Assembly: GCA_950295325.1 (NCBI GenBank)
Contig: OX485806.1
Span: 2,604,001 to 2,668,000 of the forward strand
DNA length: 64,000 nt
Source of the DNA: Polytrichum commune
Taxonomy: Eukaryota; Streptophyta; Polytrichopsida; Polytrichales; Polytrichaceae
Direction: 5' to 3'
Shown here piece by piece: positions 49,601 through 62,400 of this stretch. The notes beneath the pieces are model-generated. The model had not been told where the DNA came from, ran no database searches, and saw only the letters and a program-made list of their open reading frames with translations. Every line of letters starts with the position of its first letter. The first letter of the stretch is position 1. Position numbers and translations under genes: made by a program.

Positions 49601-51121
49601 GTATTTTGTTCCTTGCAGTGCCAAAATCTTCAACATATATCCAAGGAAGGGGGCTCTGCTTCCCGGCTCTGATGCAGACCTCATCATCTTGAATCCAAAC
49701 GCAACCACAACAATTTCTGCAAAAACACATCACTCAAGGATCGACACCAACATTTATGAAGGCTGGAGCATGAAGGTACTTTACATTTTTCTGTTGGCTC
49801 AATTTGTTAGCCCATGTTTGTGGATCAAAATAAAGACGACTTGATTACCAAACCAGCTGGAGATTGAGGTTCTGGGGGAGTTGGACTTAATAGGATAGAA
49901 GTGTTATAGCGTTGCAATGCATACTCAATCTTTTGGTACACATTTTAAGAGAAGCATGCTATCATACTCCAGAGAAACTGGTTCCTAGAAAATATGTAGC
50001 TTCTCTTACAAGTTTGCTTACTCAATGATGTGGTAGTAGCTCATCTTATGTTATAAATTATCAGCTGTGATTAGTTTTCTTTTTCAAATGGTAGTGCTCA
50101 ACAAGTAAGCATTGCCAATAGCTTGAATGGTTGGGAGTCATCTCCACCTTGCAAGTGGTATGGGTTCCATTTTCCATCAAGCGAAGCTAGTGTTACCTGC
50201 TATGGTCCATCCCATCTTTCTGGGGGTCACCAGGTCAATTGGCATCTTAAAAGTTGTGGGTACCAAGGGTCTCAGAAAGACTAGTATTTAATTTTTCAAA
50301 GTAAAAATTATAAAAGTCTTCAAAAGTTTAGGATATTAGGAATTTATTTTGTGAAGATAACATGTATAGTCGAAGAATATTCACCAAGTATGTGGAGTAT
50401 CCCATGAACTTGCGCATTGCTTCAGAGCCCTCCTGAAAATACCCCTTTATCTTGAGTAATATATATATATATATCTCTACAAGGGAGTGGACCCCAAACC
50501 CCACAGTGGGCGATCAAAGTTGCCCTGGTTACAAGTGTTAGAAAGAGCCCACATCTTAATTGAGGCAGTATCCTGCATGCCACCACTATGGTCCACCCAA
50601 TCATTGTTGGGGTCAACTGGTCGTCATAAAAGCTGTGGGTAATGGGGGGCTTGGCAAGCCTGGAAGGGGAGGAACATTGGGCAATCAAGTTGCCCTGATT
50701 GCCCAGATTACAACCATTATAAAGATCCCAACTTGTAATGGAGGTAGCAGCCTGCCATAGATGAAACGACTCTTGAATTCATGCTATTTTTGGTGAACAT
50801 AGGTGTTATCCTTTTCGTTTCCTTTTTCTTCATTACAGAATGAGACACCTGTGGCATAGTAATTGAATGCTCTAGTATTTTGTTTTCATATGACACAGTG
50901 GATGCATATCTTGATACATGTCTTCAATTTTTGCGCAGGGGAACATTGAGGTGACTATCAGCCAAGGGAGAGTGGTCTGGGAAAATAGTCAGCTGAATGT
51001 GCAGCGAGGAACCGGTAGGTACATTTCAATGCCACCATTTGGCTATCTTTTTGATGGCCTTGAGAAACTGGATGCCGCATACTTGTCTTCATTGAAAGCC
51101 CCTGTTCACCGGAGCTTGTAA
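43683..51121 (+). CDS. PYD2: Dihydropyrimidinase (13 exons, intact)
   Basis: Hydrolyses dihydrouracil and dihydrothymine to N-carbamoyl-beta-amino acids, the second step of reductive pyrimidine catabolism. Exons: 43683-43848, 44957-45099, 45442-45493, 46058-46330, 46939-47150, 47440-47560, 47787-47874, 48015-48093, 48308-48395, 48798-48838, 49241-49293, 49619-49775, 50939-51121. All have GT-AG introns and sum to exactly 552 codons (551 aa), close to the roughly 530 aa of plant homologues. An N-terminal signal peptide ([13 protein letters not shown]) suggests entry to the secretory pathway. Binuclear zinc ligands of the hydantoinase family are all visible: DPHTH (H126, H128), carboxylated lysine in FMAYKG (K223), QVHAEN (H250), VVHVMS (H306) and ATDHC (D383). 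Substrate-side segments PNGVNG and YVMSPPIR are present. The exon 1/2 junction is the least certain: an acceptor at 44946 would also fit. The TAA stop overlaps a donor-like gtaagt. Confidence 0.95.
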
Positions 51122-51779
51122 GTCATTCCTCACTATTTACAGCATAATGTTTTTGAGCTACCCATGAGGTATGCTGCACCCCACCAAGGGTAGGACAACC
51201 TATTTCATGAAGGAAGCCAACTGCAAATAGCGTATTGATAATGTTAATATGCATAGTTACCCATTTTGTTGTAACATATGTCCAGAAAACTTGAGGGAAT
51301 TAAGTAGGAATGTAGCTGGAGCGATATTGTATATGTAGAATTTTGTTGTACAGATATTGATCTAGAATTTTCTCTTAAGTGAAATGTTTAAGCAAAAAGG
51401 ACCTATATAATTACTGAAAATTCATGTAAGGGTTTCTACATGCTACTTTTGGAGGAGGAAACTGCAAACTTAGTACAAAAACGTAAATAGCAGTGGGTTG
51501 GTTTTCTTTGGCCATGTATTCTTCTATATGTTTAAGGAAGCTTTTAATCACTGAGAGCTTTTGGAATGTTGTTCTGACTTGGAGGTGTTCATTTCATGTT
51601 CCTTTTTGGAAGTTGCACTCTGCACAAGGCTTTGTATTAATTGATGAAATTCACTTCCATGCGTACGTACATACTAACAATATGAATGCTTACTATGCCA
51701 TTCATAAAGGAAAACAAATTGCTGAATTTACATTGGTATGCACAACACGCATACGGTGAATAACTTAGCCAACATTGGT
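51122..51779. other. 3' flank of PYD2, no gene
   Basis: Probably the PYD2 3' untranslated region followed by intergenic sequence. No coding potential was found. Confidence 0.5.
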
Positions 51780-51950
51780 GACTTCATATTGTTGGCCCAG
51801 GAGTTCAACGACCAATAGCTAGCTTATTACTGCATATAGGGCCCTGAATTAATAACATGTCACCCCTTAATGGTGGCAAGAACGCTGAATGCATCTCCAC
51901 TTGCACATGTTTGGATCAAGTAGCCTTTGATAGATAAGAGGGAATTGTTG
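51780..51950 (-). pseudogene. Dirigent C-terminal fragment (decayed copy 1)
   Basis: The minus-strand translation gives SIKGYLIQTCASGDAFSVLA then TIKG, aligning with SAKGYVIQTYATGNAFSNLT then TIKN at the C-terminus of the intact dirigent gene at 52.7 kb. The downstream words 'gaccaatagctagcttatta' match the functional copy's 3' flank. The upstream part of the gene is missing. Confidence 0.8.
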
Positions 51951-52179
51951 GATATGAGCATACCTCTCATTCATCCAACATAAAATCCCTGACTTAGTAA
52001 GCACGCTGGAGTTTACTATTCCTAGTTCAATTGACACCGATATTAGCTTTGAAGATCCTGAATTAGTCTAGACCAAGTACTTTGAGATGAATCAGCCACA
52101 AGCATGTAGGAGGTCAAGCTTTTAGTATGGAAGAATGAGAGGTAAGCTTGTATGTGATAATTCCCCATGCACCGTGAAA

Positions 52180-52445
52180 CATAAAGAGGAGTGGGGTAGC
52201 TCTCTAGATTCTATTGATGGAACCGGACCACCCCAAGAAGGATGACACGACACCTAGGCATTCAAAGCATTAGGCAACTTGATGTTGCAAAGAGTACAAC
52301 CATACTTAATGGTTGTAAGAGCCCAGAACACATCATCTCCACTCACAAAAAATTGAATCAAGCAGCCTTCCTCACTTAGGAAGTCACCCATGTTGTTGGT
52401 GATCAACATGGTTCAGTCGGCTTGCTAAATCCAAAAGGGGATCAT
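52180..52445 (-). pseudogene. Dirigent C-terminal fragment (decayed copy 2)
   Basis: The minus-strand translation includes GDFLSEEGCLIQFFVSGDDV and LTTIK, aligning with GDFLSAKGYVIQTYATGNAF and LTTIK of the intact gene. The preceding ERNLPITGG region survives only in another frame, so there is at least one frameshift. The sequence at 52180-52290 ('agctctctag...gatggaacc...aagaagg') is a diverged copy of about 52565-52620, so the duplication includes 3' flanking DNA. Confidence 0.8.
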
Positions 52446-52707
52446 GTCTAGCCCACTTAATCTTAGATTATTCTTTCTTATAAAATAGAAATGAAACAAA
52501 GTTTATTTCATTGTCAAAAACATCATACATTGTCAGGCCACCATGACCTAAACTAGAGGAAGGGAAGCTCTCTAGAGTACTCATGATGGAACCATCCAAC
52601 CACAAGAAGGGTCATAAGAAGTTGCCTAAGCGAATGCAACCACTTGGTATTGTTCCAAGCTGAATTTGATGACCAATAGCTAGCTTATTATAGTTGCTTC
52701 CAAAGCC

Positions 52708-53768
52708 TTAAAACACATATTGAAAGAACACATCATTCTTAATGGTGGTAAGATTACTGAATGCATTTCCAGTTGCATATGTTTGGATCACATAGCCTTT
52801 CGCACTCAAGAAATCACCCGTGCCACCGGTGATTGGTAGGTTTCGTTCAGGTTGCAAAATGTCCGTGGCACCTTGAATCGAAAATGTTCCATTATACTCC
52901 TTTGTCATAATTTGGATGTTGGCCCCCAAGTAGATGATGAAAGTGGCCGGAAGTCCACTAGGACTCCCATTGTCGGTTTGAAAGCTCCCCATCCCGTATA
53001 ACATTCCAATGGCCGTGGAGTTCCGGTCGGGCCCTTCTGTGAGGGGCTGCCTCAAGAGGGTTATGACCCCCAAGGTCGAGCTTGTGACATTCCTCAAAGT
53101 CGCATTGATGCCATTTCCGAATGTCTCTTGTATGTAAAACTGGAGACGTAGCGGCCTCTTTGGGATGTTGTTTGATGTCTGGGCACCTGCGCCAACAATG
53201 AACGAGGAGATCCGGTAACTGGTTACAGGTGATGAGTGGTTCATTTTGTCTAATCAAATTGTGGATCCAGACTTTACAACTGAATCAAGCAATTCGTGAC
53301 CGAATTACACACACTACTCAGCACTGGTCGAGTGTGAATCGCTAACGTGCCAACACGCCACTTCGAAGTGGCCACAGTGTCACGATGATGTCTATTATTT
53401 GCAGTATTAAAACCAGAACAGCTCCACCAAAGCACCCTTTCATGTTCAGGCTAAAAGCTTATGAGATTGATCTCAACACCAAAACAACCTCATTCAAGCA
53501 TCATCATTCGTAGTTTGTGTTGGGTTAACTTGGGAACAGGAGCTGTCAGGGAAATTACAAGAAACAACCAGAACATTATAACATCAAGAGCAACTTCTGC
53601 ATCCATAATAGACAAGTTATAAGGATAGTGGCCGTGTTGGCTCAAATTTCTCTGCTAGCTTCACTCACCTGCGCCAAGGCCAGCCAACACCATGATCATG
53701 ACCAGCACCTTGAAGTGGACAGACACACACAGCGAGCACGCATTTGAATTAGCAGCCATTATAGTCAT
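52708..53768 (-). CDS. Dirigent-family protein (two exons)
   Basis: Dirigent proteins are secreted beta-barrel proteins that steer the stereochemistry of phenoxy-radical coupling in lignan and related synthesis in the cell wall. Exon 1 is 53768 (ATG) to 53669 and exon 2 is 53186-52708. The donor is GCAG|GTGAGT and the acceptor GCGCAG|GTGCC; the phase-1 junction rebuilds a glycine (GLGAG-AQTSNN). The product is 192 aa, or 189 aa from the second ATG at 53759. It begins with a signal peptide (CVSVHFKVLVMIMVLAGL). The mature part has LRLQFYIQETFG, GMLYGMGSF, YNGTFSIQGATDIL and LPITGGTGDFLSAKGY, the usual order of dirigent motifs. Three or more N-x-S/T sequons suggest glycosylation. Length matches the family (about 180-190 aa). 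The plus-strand frame at 53847 is unrelated noise. Confidence 0.92.
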
Positions 53769-55485
53769 GGTGTGAGGTCTATATATATATATACTTGGCA
53801 ACTGCTCAAGCTGGGAGAGACACAATTCAGAAACTGATGAGATGTCTTGAAGCACGGGCCCAAACACATGGGTCTTGCAGCACTGGAGAAAAATATGAAC
53901 CAGGAAGCACCATCCATACAGTTCCTATATGGCTGTGATCAGGACATGCCTGACTACCTGTCTACGATCTGCTGTGCTTTCCACAGCCTCAGTGGTGGAA
54001 TTGTGGCGCAGTTGAGTACGAATCCCCAAGTTCTTTATTATATTTGAAACTGCCAACGATGGCATGCAATATTCGATTGGATGACTACGGATTTGTGGTG
54101 TCTACGTAAAGCCATCCACTGGAAAAATAATCACGCAGTGAATTGTATTACACTGTTTTTAGACGATGTGATTCTCAGGATAAAATTAGAGACCTTGATT
54201 TAATCTAGTGGGAGTCACATTGAAATGAATCCGCCCGCAATTTTGTAGGTGGCTTCTATACTGGATGGACGCCGTAACGTGAAAGACTTTGAGGGAAGGG
54301 CTACGTAAATGCTATGAATCTCAAGTCATGATGGAGTCTTGCATGCTACCTCATAGCTTGCCTCATTCCTCCATCACAAGTTTGTTTGTTTATTTGCTTT
54401 ATTTTCTTGGCAAGCCTCATAACATTACTTAGCTTTCAACTCTCATTTTGTGTGCCTTCATAATATAATAGTGGGATGCTTGAAAAGCTACACATGGAGA
54501 TTCGGATGCAAACTGAGCTCCCAACATCCCACTGTTATATTTTGAGGGCCCACATCACTAGGTAATGTTATGCCAAAGGGATTACGGTTCCTCAAGGGAA
54601 AGGGTCAACTTCCGTGCAGGGAAATGGACACCACGGTCCAAAAGACTATTTTGGTTTCATGGGTGAGTACATGATATTAGCTTTTAATGGCGCTTAAAAA
54701 GACCACATTGTGGTTGCTTCATCAATCCTTCCACACCTTTAGCAGCAGATGGAGGTCCTTTTTGAGAGGAGAATATGGTTTTGGGGGAATGTGCAAGGTT
54801 TGCTTCATAATGATGTTTGAAAAGTGGACTAGTAGGGTATGTCATACTATTTATGGCTCTTCATTGAGCTCATGACCCACTTCCCTATAAGCGAACGATT
54901 CTCCTAATGAAATCGTTATCTTTATGGAAACTATGGACTTTCATGTCTTGAAAGAGTTGTTGGGAATATTTTTCTAAACTTAAAAAAATTATATATTTAA
55001 TTATATAATTAAATAATTCATAAAGAAACTCAAAATATTTGCTTTTTATTTCATTTGGTGTGTGTATCACATTGAAGAATCACAATGCAATACTAAATAA
55101 GTACACATCTATATAGTGTACGTATTTACATTACGACAACGTGCCATGTGAGCTCGTGGGTACGCCTTTGTACTACGGGGCTTGGGATACGGAGAATCTA
55201 TTTTTTTGGTTATTACAAGGGCAACAACCTTTTGAGTCCATTCCTCCCCTAATGGATTGACAAGTGGTAAGAAAAAACTTTAGGTCCTTCGTATATTTTT
55301 TATAGTCTATGAATTATTTTCTATGAGTTTGCACATAGCGCATGTCAACAAAAGAGGGATCTGTGGGTAGACGAATGGACTGGCTAATTTATCATCTAAC
55401 AGGTGATATTGTAACACATTACTAGTACATTGCCCAATGCAAAACATTTGGATTTGTGCGTAACATGAAATAAAAGGGTATTGTT
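53769..55485. other. Intergenic upstream of the dirigent gene
   Basis: A short (TA)n tract at about 53780-53793 lies only 12-25 bp upstream of the dirigent ATG, too close for an ordinary TATA box unless the leader is very short. The rest is AT-rich with no recognisable gene. Confidence 0.45.
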
Positions 55486-55851
55486 GTGTTAGCAAATTTA
55501 AGGGCTAACGAAATACCTAATACAAACGATTTAATTTGCATAGATGAGGGTGTTGCATATGTTGGATTTGTAAATAACATGCCAAAGGTGTGGACTATCC
55601 ATGTTTTGGACTCGGAATGGGCACAATGCAATTGCCTAGTCGTAAAAGAGGGTATGATATGCAAATATACTATCAAAGTCTTCAAGATGCTCCACCCTCA
55701 CATCGATAATAGTATCATTGTTTGCAAAGCGGGTACAAAACATGGTGTGGACTGTGGAACTTCAATGTCTCTATCCTTCGTGAACCTCTCCCAACAAATC
55801 AATCACATTCACACTGCCTCGGACGCTGCCACCACGGGTAGGTCACTCTAA
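55486..55851 (+). pseudogene. SWIM-type zinc-finger protein fragment
   Basis: A 121-codon frame with VWTIHVLDSEWAQCNC, then EGMICKYTIKVFKMLHP. SWIM domains have a CxC...CxH metal site and occur in MULE/FAR1-type transposases and plant SWIM proteins. Here the expected final His of the CxH is Tyr (CKY), so zinc binding is doubtful. The fragment lacks any upstream catalytic region and is probably a decayed piece of a transposase or SWIM gene. Confidence 0.6.
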
Positions 55852-56167
55852 GGCATTTTTGTGCACCACGTGCGGCTGGGGGTTTTTTGTTTTGGGCCTA
55901 TTTACCTTCAAGAGCTGAATTAAAGCCTCCCTATAATTACTTAAATTTCAAAAATGGCCCATTTGTTTGCACCCTTCCATTACTTATATTGTCCAAGTCA
56001 CTGCAATTTTTTGTACTCTATATTCCTTTTAAGTAATAAAAGCTAATCTATTTCCTAACGCATTGACGAGTGTTAAGGGAAACCATGGAAACAAAGAAGG
56101 GTGCAAATAGTAATATCATTGCAAACAAAGTTATGAAGAAAACACATAGCAGACCATAGCAAACATA

Positions 56168-56395
56168 CTAAACATACCTTCTAGGATCCTTATCTTCAAC
56201 CCCTATATTAATTTTACAAAAAAATTATGGCCCACATTTTATGTCCATCTAACTTACTTATAATGGGATTGTCTACATTTAATGGCCCCTTCATTATTTG
56301 GAATTCCTTTATAATTTTTATTTCAAATGATTTTAATCCTCTCTATATTATGCCGCACGTCGTTTTTAAAATGCACTAAGTGACCTACCCGTGGC
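56168..56395 (-). repeat. Inverted repeat pair IR-56/62, left copy
   Basis: The reverse complement of this segment matches 62490-62716 along its length. Landmarks are 'ggtcactt', 'aaaacgacgtgc', 'cataatata', 'ccaaataatgaag', 'caatcccatta' and 'aaggatcctag'. The copies differ by scattered substitutions and small indels. Confidence 0.8.
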
Positions 56396-57326
56396 TGCCA
56401 CAACCGCCAAAGTTGATGATATAGTACAGGGTATAGATCTCCATGGTGGTATCCATGTAGAACATGGAACATGGAATATGCCCTTGTAGTTATAATCCCG
56501 ACATCACATCACCAACATTGCACATTCTTGCGAATTTCACTAGGTGATGCCTTCAACCTTGTAATTCCCTCTCAAGCCAACATTTTTCAAACTATATCTA
56601 CCACAACATCGAATGACATATATAAATTCCTTGCTAAGAAACTACATAATATCATGTTCTCCAAGATTACTTGCTTATAGATTTAAAGTGTATCAGATGG
56701 AAGCAAACACAACTAATAGCACGCAACGTCGCTACGACGCAAGTGAATCTTACAAGTCCTGGGAAATGTTTTTTGAAGCGACACCACAATTTCTTGTGAT
56801 CCCCATTGGCCAAGAAAAAAATATCTAGAAATATCTAATATGGATGTTGCAAACTACATACTATGTTCTCAAGAATTTAATGGTAATCTATTGCATGTAG
56901 TATTCAGATTATTTTCTCGTTTTCTCGGTGCTTTCCACTTGTTCCACGGTGGTGCCCATATTTTATGTTTTTATGCCTCATGAACGTTTGTCTAGGACCT
57001 TTCAATTACCTCAAATTTCGTATAGGAGAACTAGTGTTCCATGTTTCACCACGTTCGACATTATAATGTTCGCATCTGATTGTATTTAATAATTATTTTT
57101 TCCAACTACATTTATTTTTATTCATTGGCCATGTATTGATCCTCATTCATGACAACACAATCCTCCACGTATGTGTGCAATACATAATTGAAAGACTACA
57201 ACAAATTCATTGTACAAGACTTATACCTTTGAAGGACAATCTAACACTAAAGAAGATTGGTCGCACTTGACTTATACCTTTGAAGGATAACCCAATACTA
57301 TAGCAAAATGAATATGCAAGACTTAC

Positions 57327-59110
57327 TATGAGCCCAAAATGGTTGCTCATATTTGTTTTATGTTTAGAATTTATTTAGAATTGCATTTGGAGTGTTATTA
57401 AAACAATCAAAAGTATAAAAAGAGTGAGGCTTGGTGTGGTTTATGTTTTAGGCCTTAAGCCTATTTTGAGTGGTTAATTAGAAGCTTAGTGACATTAGGA
57501 AGTGTTGTGGTTGAGTGAGTAGTGTTTGGTGAAGCAAGGAGAAGATCCTTGGATTTAAATGTTTGAATTAGAACATGCTCTTGTTGGTTTAGAGGGTGAG
57601 GGTTTAGTGGATAGGATAAGGTCCTACTAAGTAGGAGAAGGTTAAGGGGTTTGTGGTCTTGGATGCCTCTCCTCCTCCTCATCTCTTCTCTTCTTCTTCT
57701 CTTAAATTCCTCACTCCTCTTTCTCTCATTCTCTCTCTCTCCCTCTCTTCTCTAGGAAGTTGAGCTCTTAGAGCTCGGGAAAAAATGCGGAATTAGGTAG
57801 GGGACTTAGTGGGATTAGTGGAATTAGGTAGGTGAATTAGGGGGAGGCCTTGGAGAAGCTCTCTTTTGTTCATTTTCTGGTTTTTGTGGTTGAGGGTGGA
57901 GAAGCTTAGTTAGAAGTAGCCGCAGCTAAGGAGCTGGGTTTATGAAGGAGCTGAGTTTATTTAATTAGAAATAAGGAGCTGGGTTTATTTAGTTAGAAGT
58001 AGGGAGCTGGGTTTATGAAGGAGTTGGGTTTATTTAGTTAGAAGTAAGGAGCTGGGTTTAAGAAGGAGCTGGGTTTATTTAGTTAGAAGTAGGGAGCTGG
58101 GTTTATGAAGGAGTTGGGTTTATTTAATTAGAAGTAAGGAGCTGGGTTTATGAAGGAGCTGGGTTTATTTAGTTAGAAGTAGGGAGCTGGGTTTATGAAG
58201 GAGCTGGGTTTATTTAGTTAGAAGTAGGAAGCTGGGTTTATTTAGTTAGAAGTAAGGAGCCAGGTTTATGAAGGAGCCGGGTTTATTTAGTTAGAAGTAG
58301 GGAGCTGGGCTTATGAAAGGAGCTGGGTTTATTTAGTTAGAAGTAGGGAGCTGGGTTTATTTAGTTAGAAGCAAGGAGCTGGGTTTATGAAGGAGCTGGG
58401 TTTATTTAGTTAGAAATAGCCGCAGCTAAGAGCTGGGTTATTAGTTAATTAGTGCCTACTAGTCAATTAGCCTCCCAGTTAATTAGTCTTTGGTTAGTTC
58501 AAGCTACACCCTACCTTAGATTGTTGGTTAAGTGTGTGGCTACATGGTGGAATTAAGATACAAAGTTGGTGCTAAGCTACGGGGTTGACATTAAACGTGG
58601 AGTTGACACTAAGTTGCGGAGCGGGCATCAAGTGCGGGGTTGCTATCAAGTTGAGGAGTTGGCCATTAATTCATGGATTCAACAAGTGAAAGTTTTGCTA
58701 AGACCAAAAGCTCAAGAGGAATATCGGCAAGGGCATGTGTGTCAAAGACTATGACTTGGGAGCTTGAGTCGGCTAAGGGAGTAACCATACACGATACTAG
58801 TGGTATCGAGGCATCATTGTCTCAAGCAAAGTGTGAAGCTAAGAAAGTTTCAAAATAAATGAAAATCATTAAAAAGGAGGAGTAGTGAGCTAGTCACTCT
58901 CACATGGAGAGTGGAACACGCTCTAAGGGGTGAATAGGAGGAAGGGTGCTTGTGAACTTTTGGAAGAAGTTAATAAAGACTAGCACGACTAGTGCATTGG
59001 TGGAGAGTTGAAGTTGAATTTCATGTTTCTATGATTCTCGACATAAGACATGTGATTCTCAAACCCATACCCGGACTAGGACGCTTAAGGGTGGTGGGTT
59101 TGGCCTCACA
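57327..59110. mobile_element. Probable solo LTR (1.8 kb)
   Basis: The insertion interrupts the tandem array and is flanked by the 5-bp duplication cttac at 57322-57326 and 59111-59115. It starts TATGAG and ends CTCACA, the inverse of TGTGAG. One change from the canonical TG...CA of an LTR is therefore needed at the left end. There is no internal second LTR and no gag or pol. A pyrimidine-rich tract (57660-57755) and a minisatellite lie inside. A solo LTR is the simplest reading; a non-coding retroelement derivative is also possible. Confidence 0.6.
57905..58440. repeat. Minisatellite inside the LTR-like element
   Basis: Alternating subunits 'ggagctgggtttatgaa' and 'ggagctgggtttatttag' plus 'ttagaagtag', arranged as a higher-order unit of about 45 bp repeated some nine times. 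The array is bracketed on both sides by 'agccgcagctaag'. Individual units differ by one or two bases. Confidence 0.9.
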
Positions 59111-59440
59111 CTTACACCTTTGTATAACAACCCAACAATAAAATAAAATGAATGTGTACAGTGTTTAACCTTTAAAAGACAACCCAACACTATAACAAAA
59201 TGAATGTGCAAAACTTACACCTTTGAAATACAATCAAACACTATAGTAAAATGAATGTTTAGGACTTACACCTTTAAAAGACAATCCAATATTATTACAA
59301 AATGTATGTGCAAGACTTACACTTTTGAAGGACAATCCAATACTAAAATAAAATAAATGTGCAGGACTTATACCTTTGAAGGACAACCCCACACTAGCAA
59401 AGTGGATGTGCATGACCTATACATTAGCATCAAAGTGACT

Positions 59441-62400
59441 CTTCATGAAAAAAACGTGTTCCATATAAATACATTATATGAGCAAATACCTTTAATCAAC
59501 TACTCTATGATAACTTTGAAGCATATTCAAGATTTATATTTGTACACCTTATTCTAGACATTCCTTAGTCATTTTTGAGATTCAACTTTTGTCCTAACTC
59601 TGTAACTTCGTATTGACTGCGTAGGTCCATTCTTTATGCGATATCTAGGCTCCTCCATCACAACCTTCACGTTTCATTCCATTTTTCTTTGTACCTTTGA
59701 TTGAACTACCTTAATCAATGCATTCTAATGATAGTCCTTGTCCATATTGCCTCATTCAATTGCAGTTCAATATCAATCCCTATAGAACACTAATATTATT
59801 AGATCAAATGGTGTATAATACAATAATATTCCAATAGTCCATGTTCTTCATATTGTCTTAGTATTGTATTTTAATTTTATTATGACCTATCTTGAAGTGG
59901 AATTTGGTCTATGTTTGGTTTATCTCTGTGAGCCAGGATCACCCCCACCTTTAATTGCGTCGTGGTCCAGATAAGGGATCCCCCTGTCACCGGTTTATCT
60001 ATTGCTTACAAGAGTGCGTAACCTCTGTCCACTTCAATGATGAATTGGTGTGCTTGACACCTCTCCTTTATTACATTTTAAACCTCAAGCATTCACAAAT
60101 ACTTGGGTTTGATTCACACACAAGTAAAAACAATTCAAATCCATGTCATGACCTAGTAGATCCTAATCCCAAGTGCACTAAGCACCGTATGCCTCTTATT
60201 GATGTTTACTACTTAATCAAGTCAAACTTAGGCATGCTCACTCCTTGAGCCTTAATGCCAGATTTAATGTAATAGTAATTCCAACACTGATTCATCCTTG
60301 GTCCACTGGCCATTGATGCCAATGAGCTGCAACCAAACCTGAAGGAGATGACCCAACACTCAGCGTGTAGATCGAGGTTCCATGACGCAACCTTGCTCGA
60401 GCTGCAGCCTCCCCCTCTTTGCACCAGTTCCCTCACAGTTGATACTTAGGGAATCCCCGTCCCTCTACGTCGTTCCTGCCTCCTAGAGGTGCCTCCTGGA
60501 GCCTTCGGCGAGGGAGTGAGATCAACTGCTCAACCCCAAGTGGCCATTAAAACCAGCGACTCCTGATTTACCTGCCTCTAGCCGCCTTAGTCTTTCCCTC
60601 AGCCTCGTCCCCGAAATCACCACATCTTCTGTGAGCTGGGCTTGTTCTCTCTTAGGCACCAGTACAGAGCAAAGTTTGCGGCAGTAGGTAAGAGTTACCT
60701 CAAAATTGTGAATGAGAGGAGAGAATGTGGATCCTCCTGGTTGTGAAGTGCATTTGCTACTGCTCCCCCCCTTCGGCACGGTGCACACACGGCCTAATTC
60801 CAGTCAGTTGCCGAATTCGGTGTGCCAACTTGACGAGCCTGAATCCAGCTCCCCAGCTCTTCACCCATTCCACCAGGAGCCCTTTCAATGTGTCTCCTAT
60901 TCCCTTTTATCCCCAATCGTCCAGCACACCTTCATGGCTTCGCATCCAGCCTCTCCCTCTCTCTTGATAGCAACAACCTCACCCAACAAAGAAAACTCAC
61001 CCAGTGACCGAAAACCATTCGAATTCGACTGGCAACAGGCTTGCCTCCCTGGTCGCCGTCTTTACCTTCCACACCCCTCCCGAATGAGGCCCCCTGTCCA
61101 GGCTGCCAGGGACCCCTTCCGAGTGTTCACGACATCCAACTGCCTCACCTTATCTCCACAGGTGGCACTTTAATTCAAAAACCATCCTCATTCTAACCCT
61201 TTTTTGCCCCTAAACAAAGATTAAGCCCTAGGTTACTTTCCCTAATTCTTTTTTAGCTTTTCCACTTAACACTTCTTAGTTTTTGCACCCTTAAAACAAC
61301 TCCATCTAACTTTTGGACTTTTAATCCTTTGTGGCTTTTCAACTAACTCAAAACAAATGCCATTTCTACGATTTTGATATTCGTAAGATTAAATTCGAAT
61401 GTGGGCCCAAAATTGGGCTCATAATCTCACATAGGATATAGGGTCTATGTCTATTCCAATCACAAGATGTCAACATGATTATATTGTTTCCCCCCCCCCC
61501 CTTTCGACAACCTTGGATAACTTAATCCACCTACTTACTTACAAACAACCCAATTTTTTTAAATACACATTGAGACATACAAGATGCAATTGAAGAACAT
61601 GACCTCTTAATTGCTCACTTGAAAGCCAAAAGATTTTTGTACTTCCTTCATTTGTAAAAGAGTTGCACCCTGAACACCAAGCCATATGTACAATATTCTT
61701 AGAAACAAGAGAGCTTGATGCATCAAGCTACATGGCTAGACTTAACCTTGATTAACAAGAGACCTCTACCTCTAGGAACTACATTGTGTGTGTTTCTTTA
61801 AAGTTTTCCCTAAGCTATGACCAACCTCTCTCGCGCTAAAGATTCTACGCTCACACGTTCATCAATAGTTCGATATGAACACAAGCTTTTCAAAGATGAA
61901 TGAGAAAGAAAATATCGAGGATTGTGTCCATACTCTCCCAAAGTAGGCTGACATCACGCATCCCTCAACAGGTCAAAATATAACTCCAACATCTACATAG
62001 GGGACCAAACATAACCAATGCAGATTTTGTGCAAGCATTACCAGAAAGTAGCTCACCAACTCACCAAAACGTGACATACCTTCTTTTTCTCGATTCCAAC
62101 CTTGCTAATCCCTCAGCACCACGAGGTCCATCCACAAAGAGTTTCGATGTGTGCCGGGGTGCAAAACTAAAACAAGTTGAGTCCAAACTCTTCCAAAAGT
62201 AGCTTGAAATCATTTAAAAGAAATAGTGCTTGACAAGACCCAACTTCAACCTTGTGTTTCCCTCAATAAGTCAAAATCTATTCCAACAAAATTTAAGGCC
62301 AATAGAGGACCAACGCAGGTTGCGTTGCAAACATTACCAAAAACTAACCTATAAACTCTCAAAAAGAAATACTCTTTCGTCTCTTGATTTCTACCACAGT

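Larger units (their letters stand above)
57222..59440. repeat. Tandem array of about 60-bp units, split by an insertion
   Basis: Units of the type 'acttacacctttgaaggacaa', 'cccaatact', 'aaaatgaatgtgcaag' run at about 57222-57326 and resume in register at 59111-59440. The break is at 'gcaagacttac', exactly where the LTR-like insertion lies. Five to six units remain on the right. No coding function is apparent. Confidence 0.8.
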
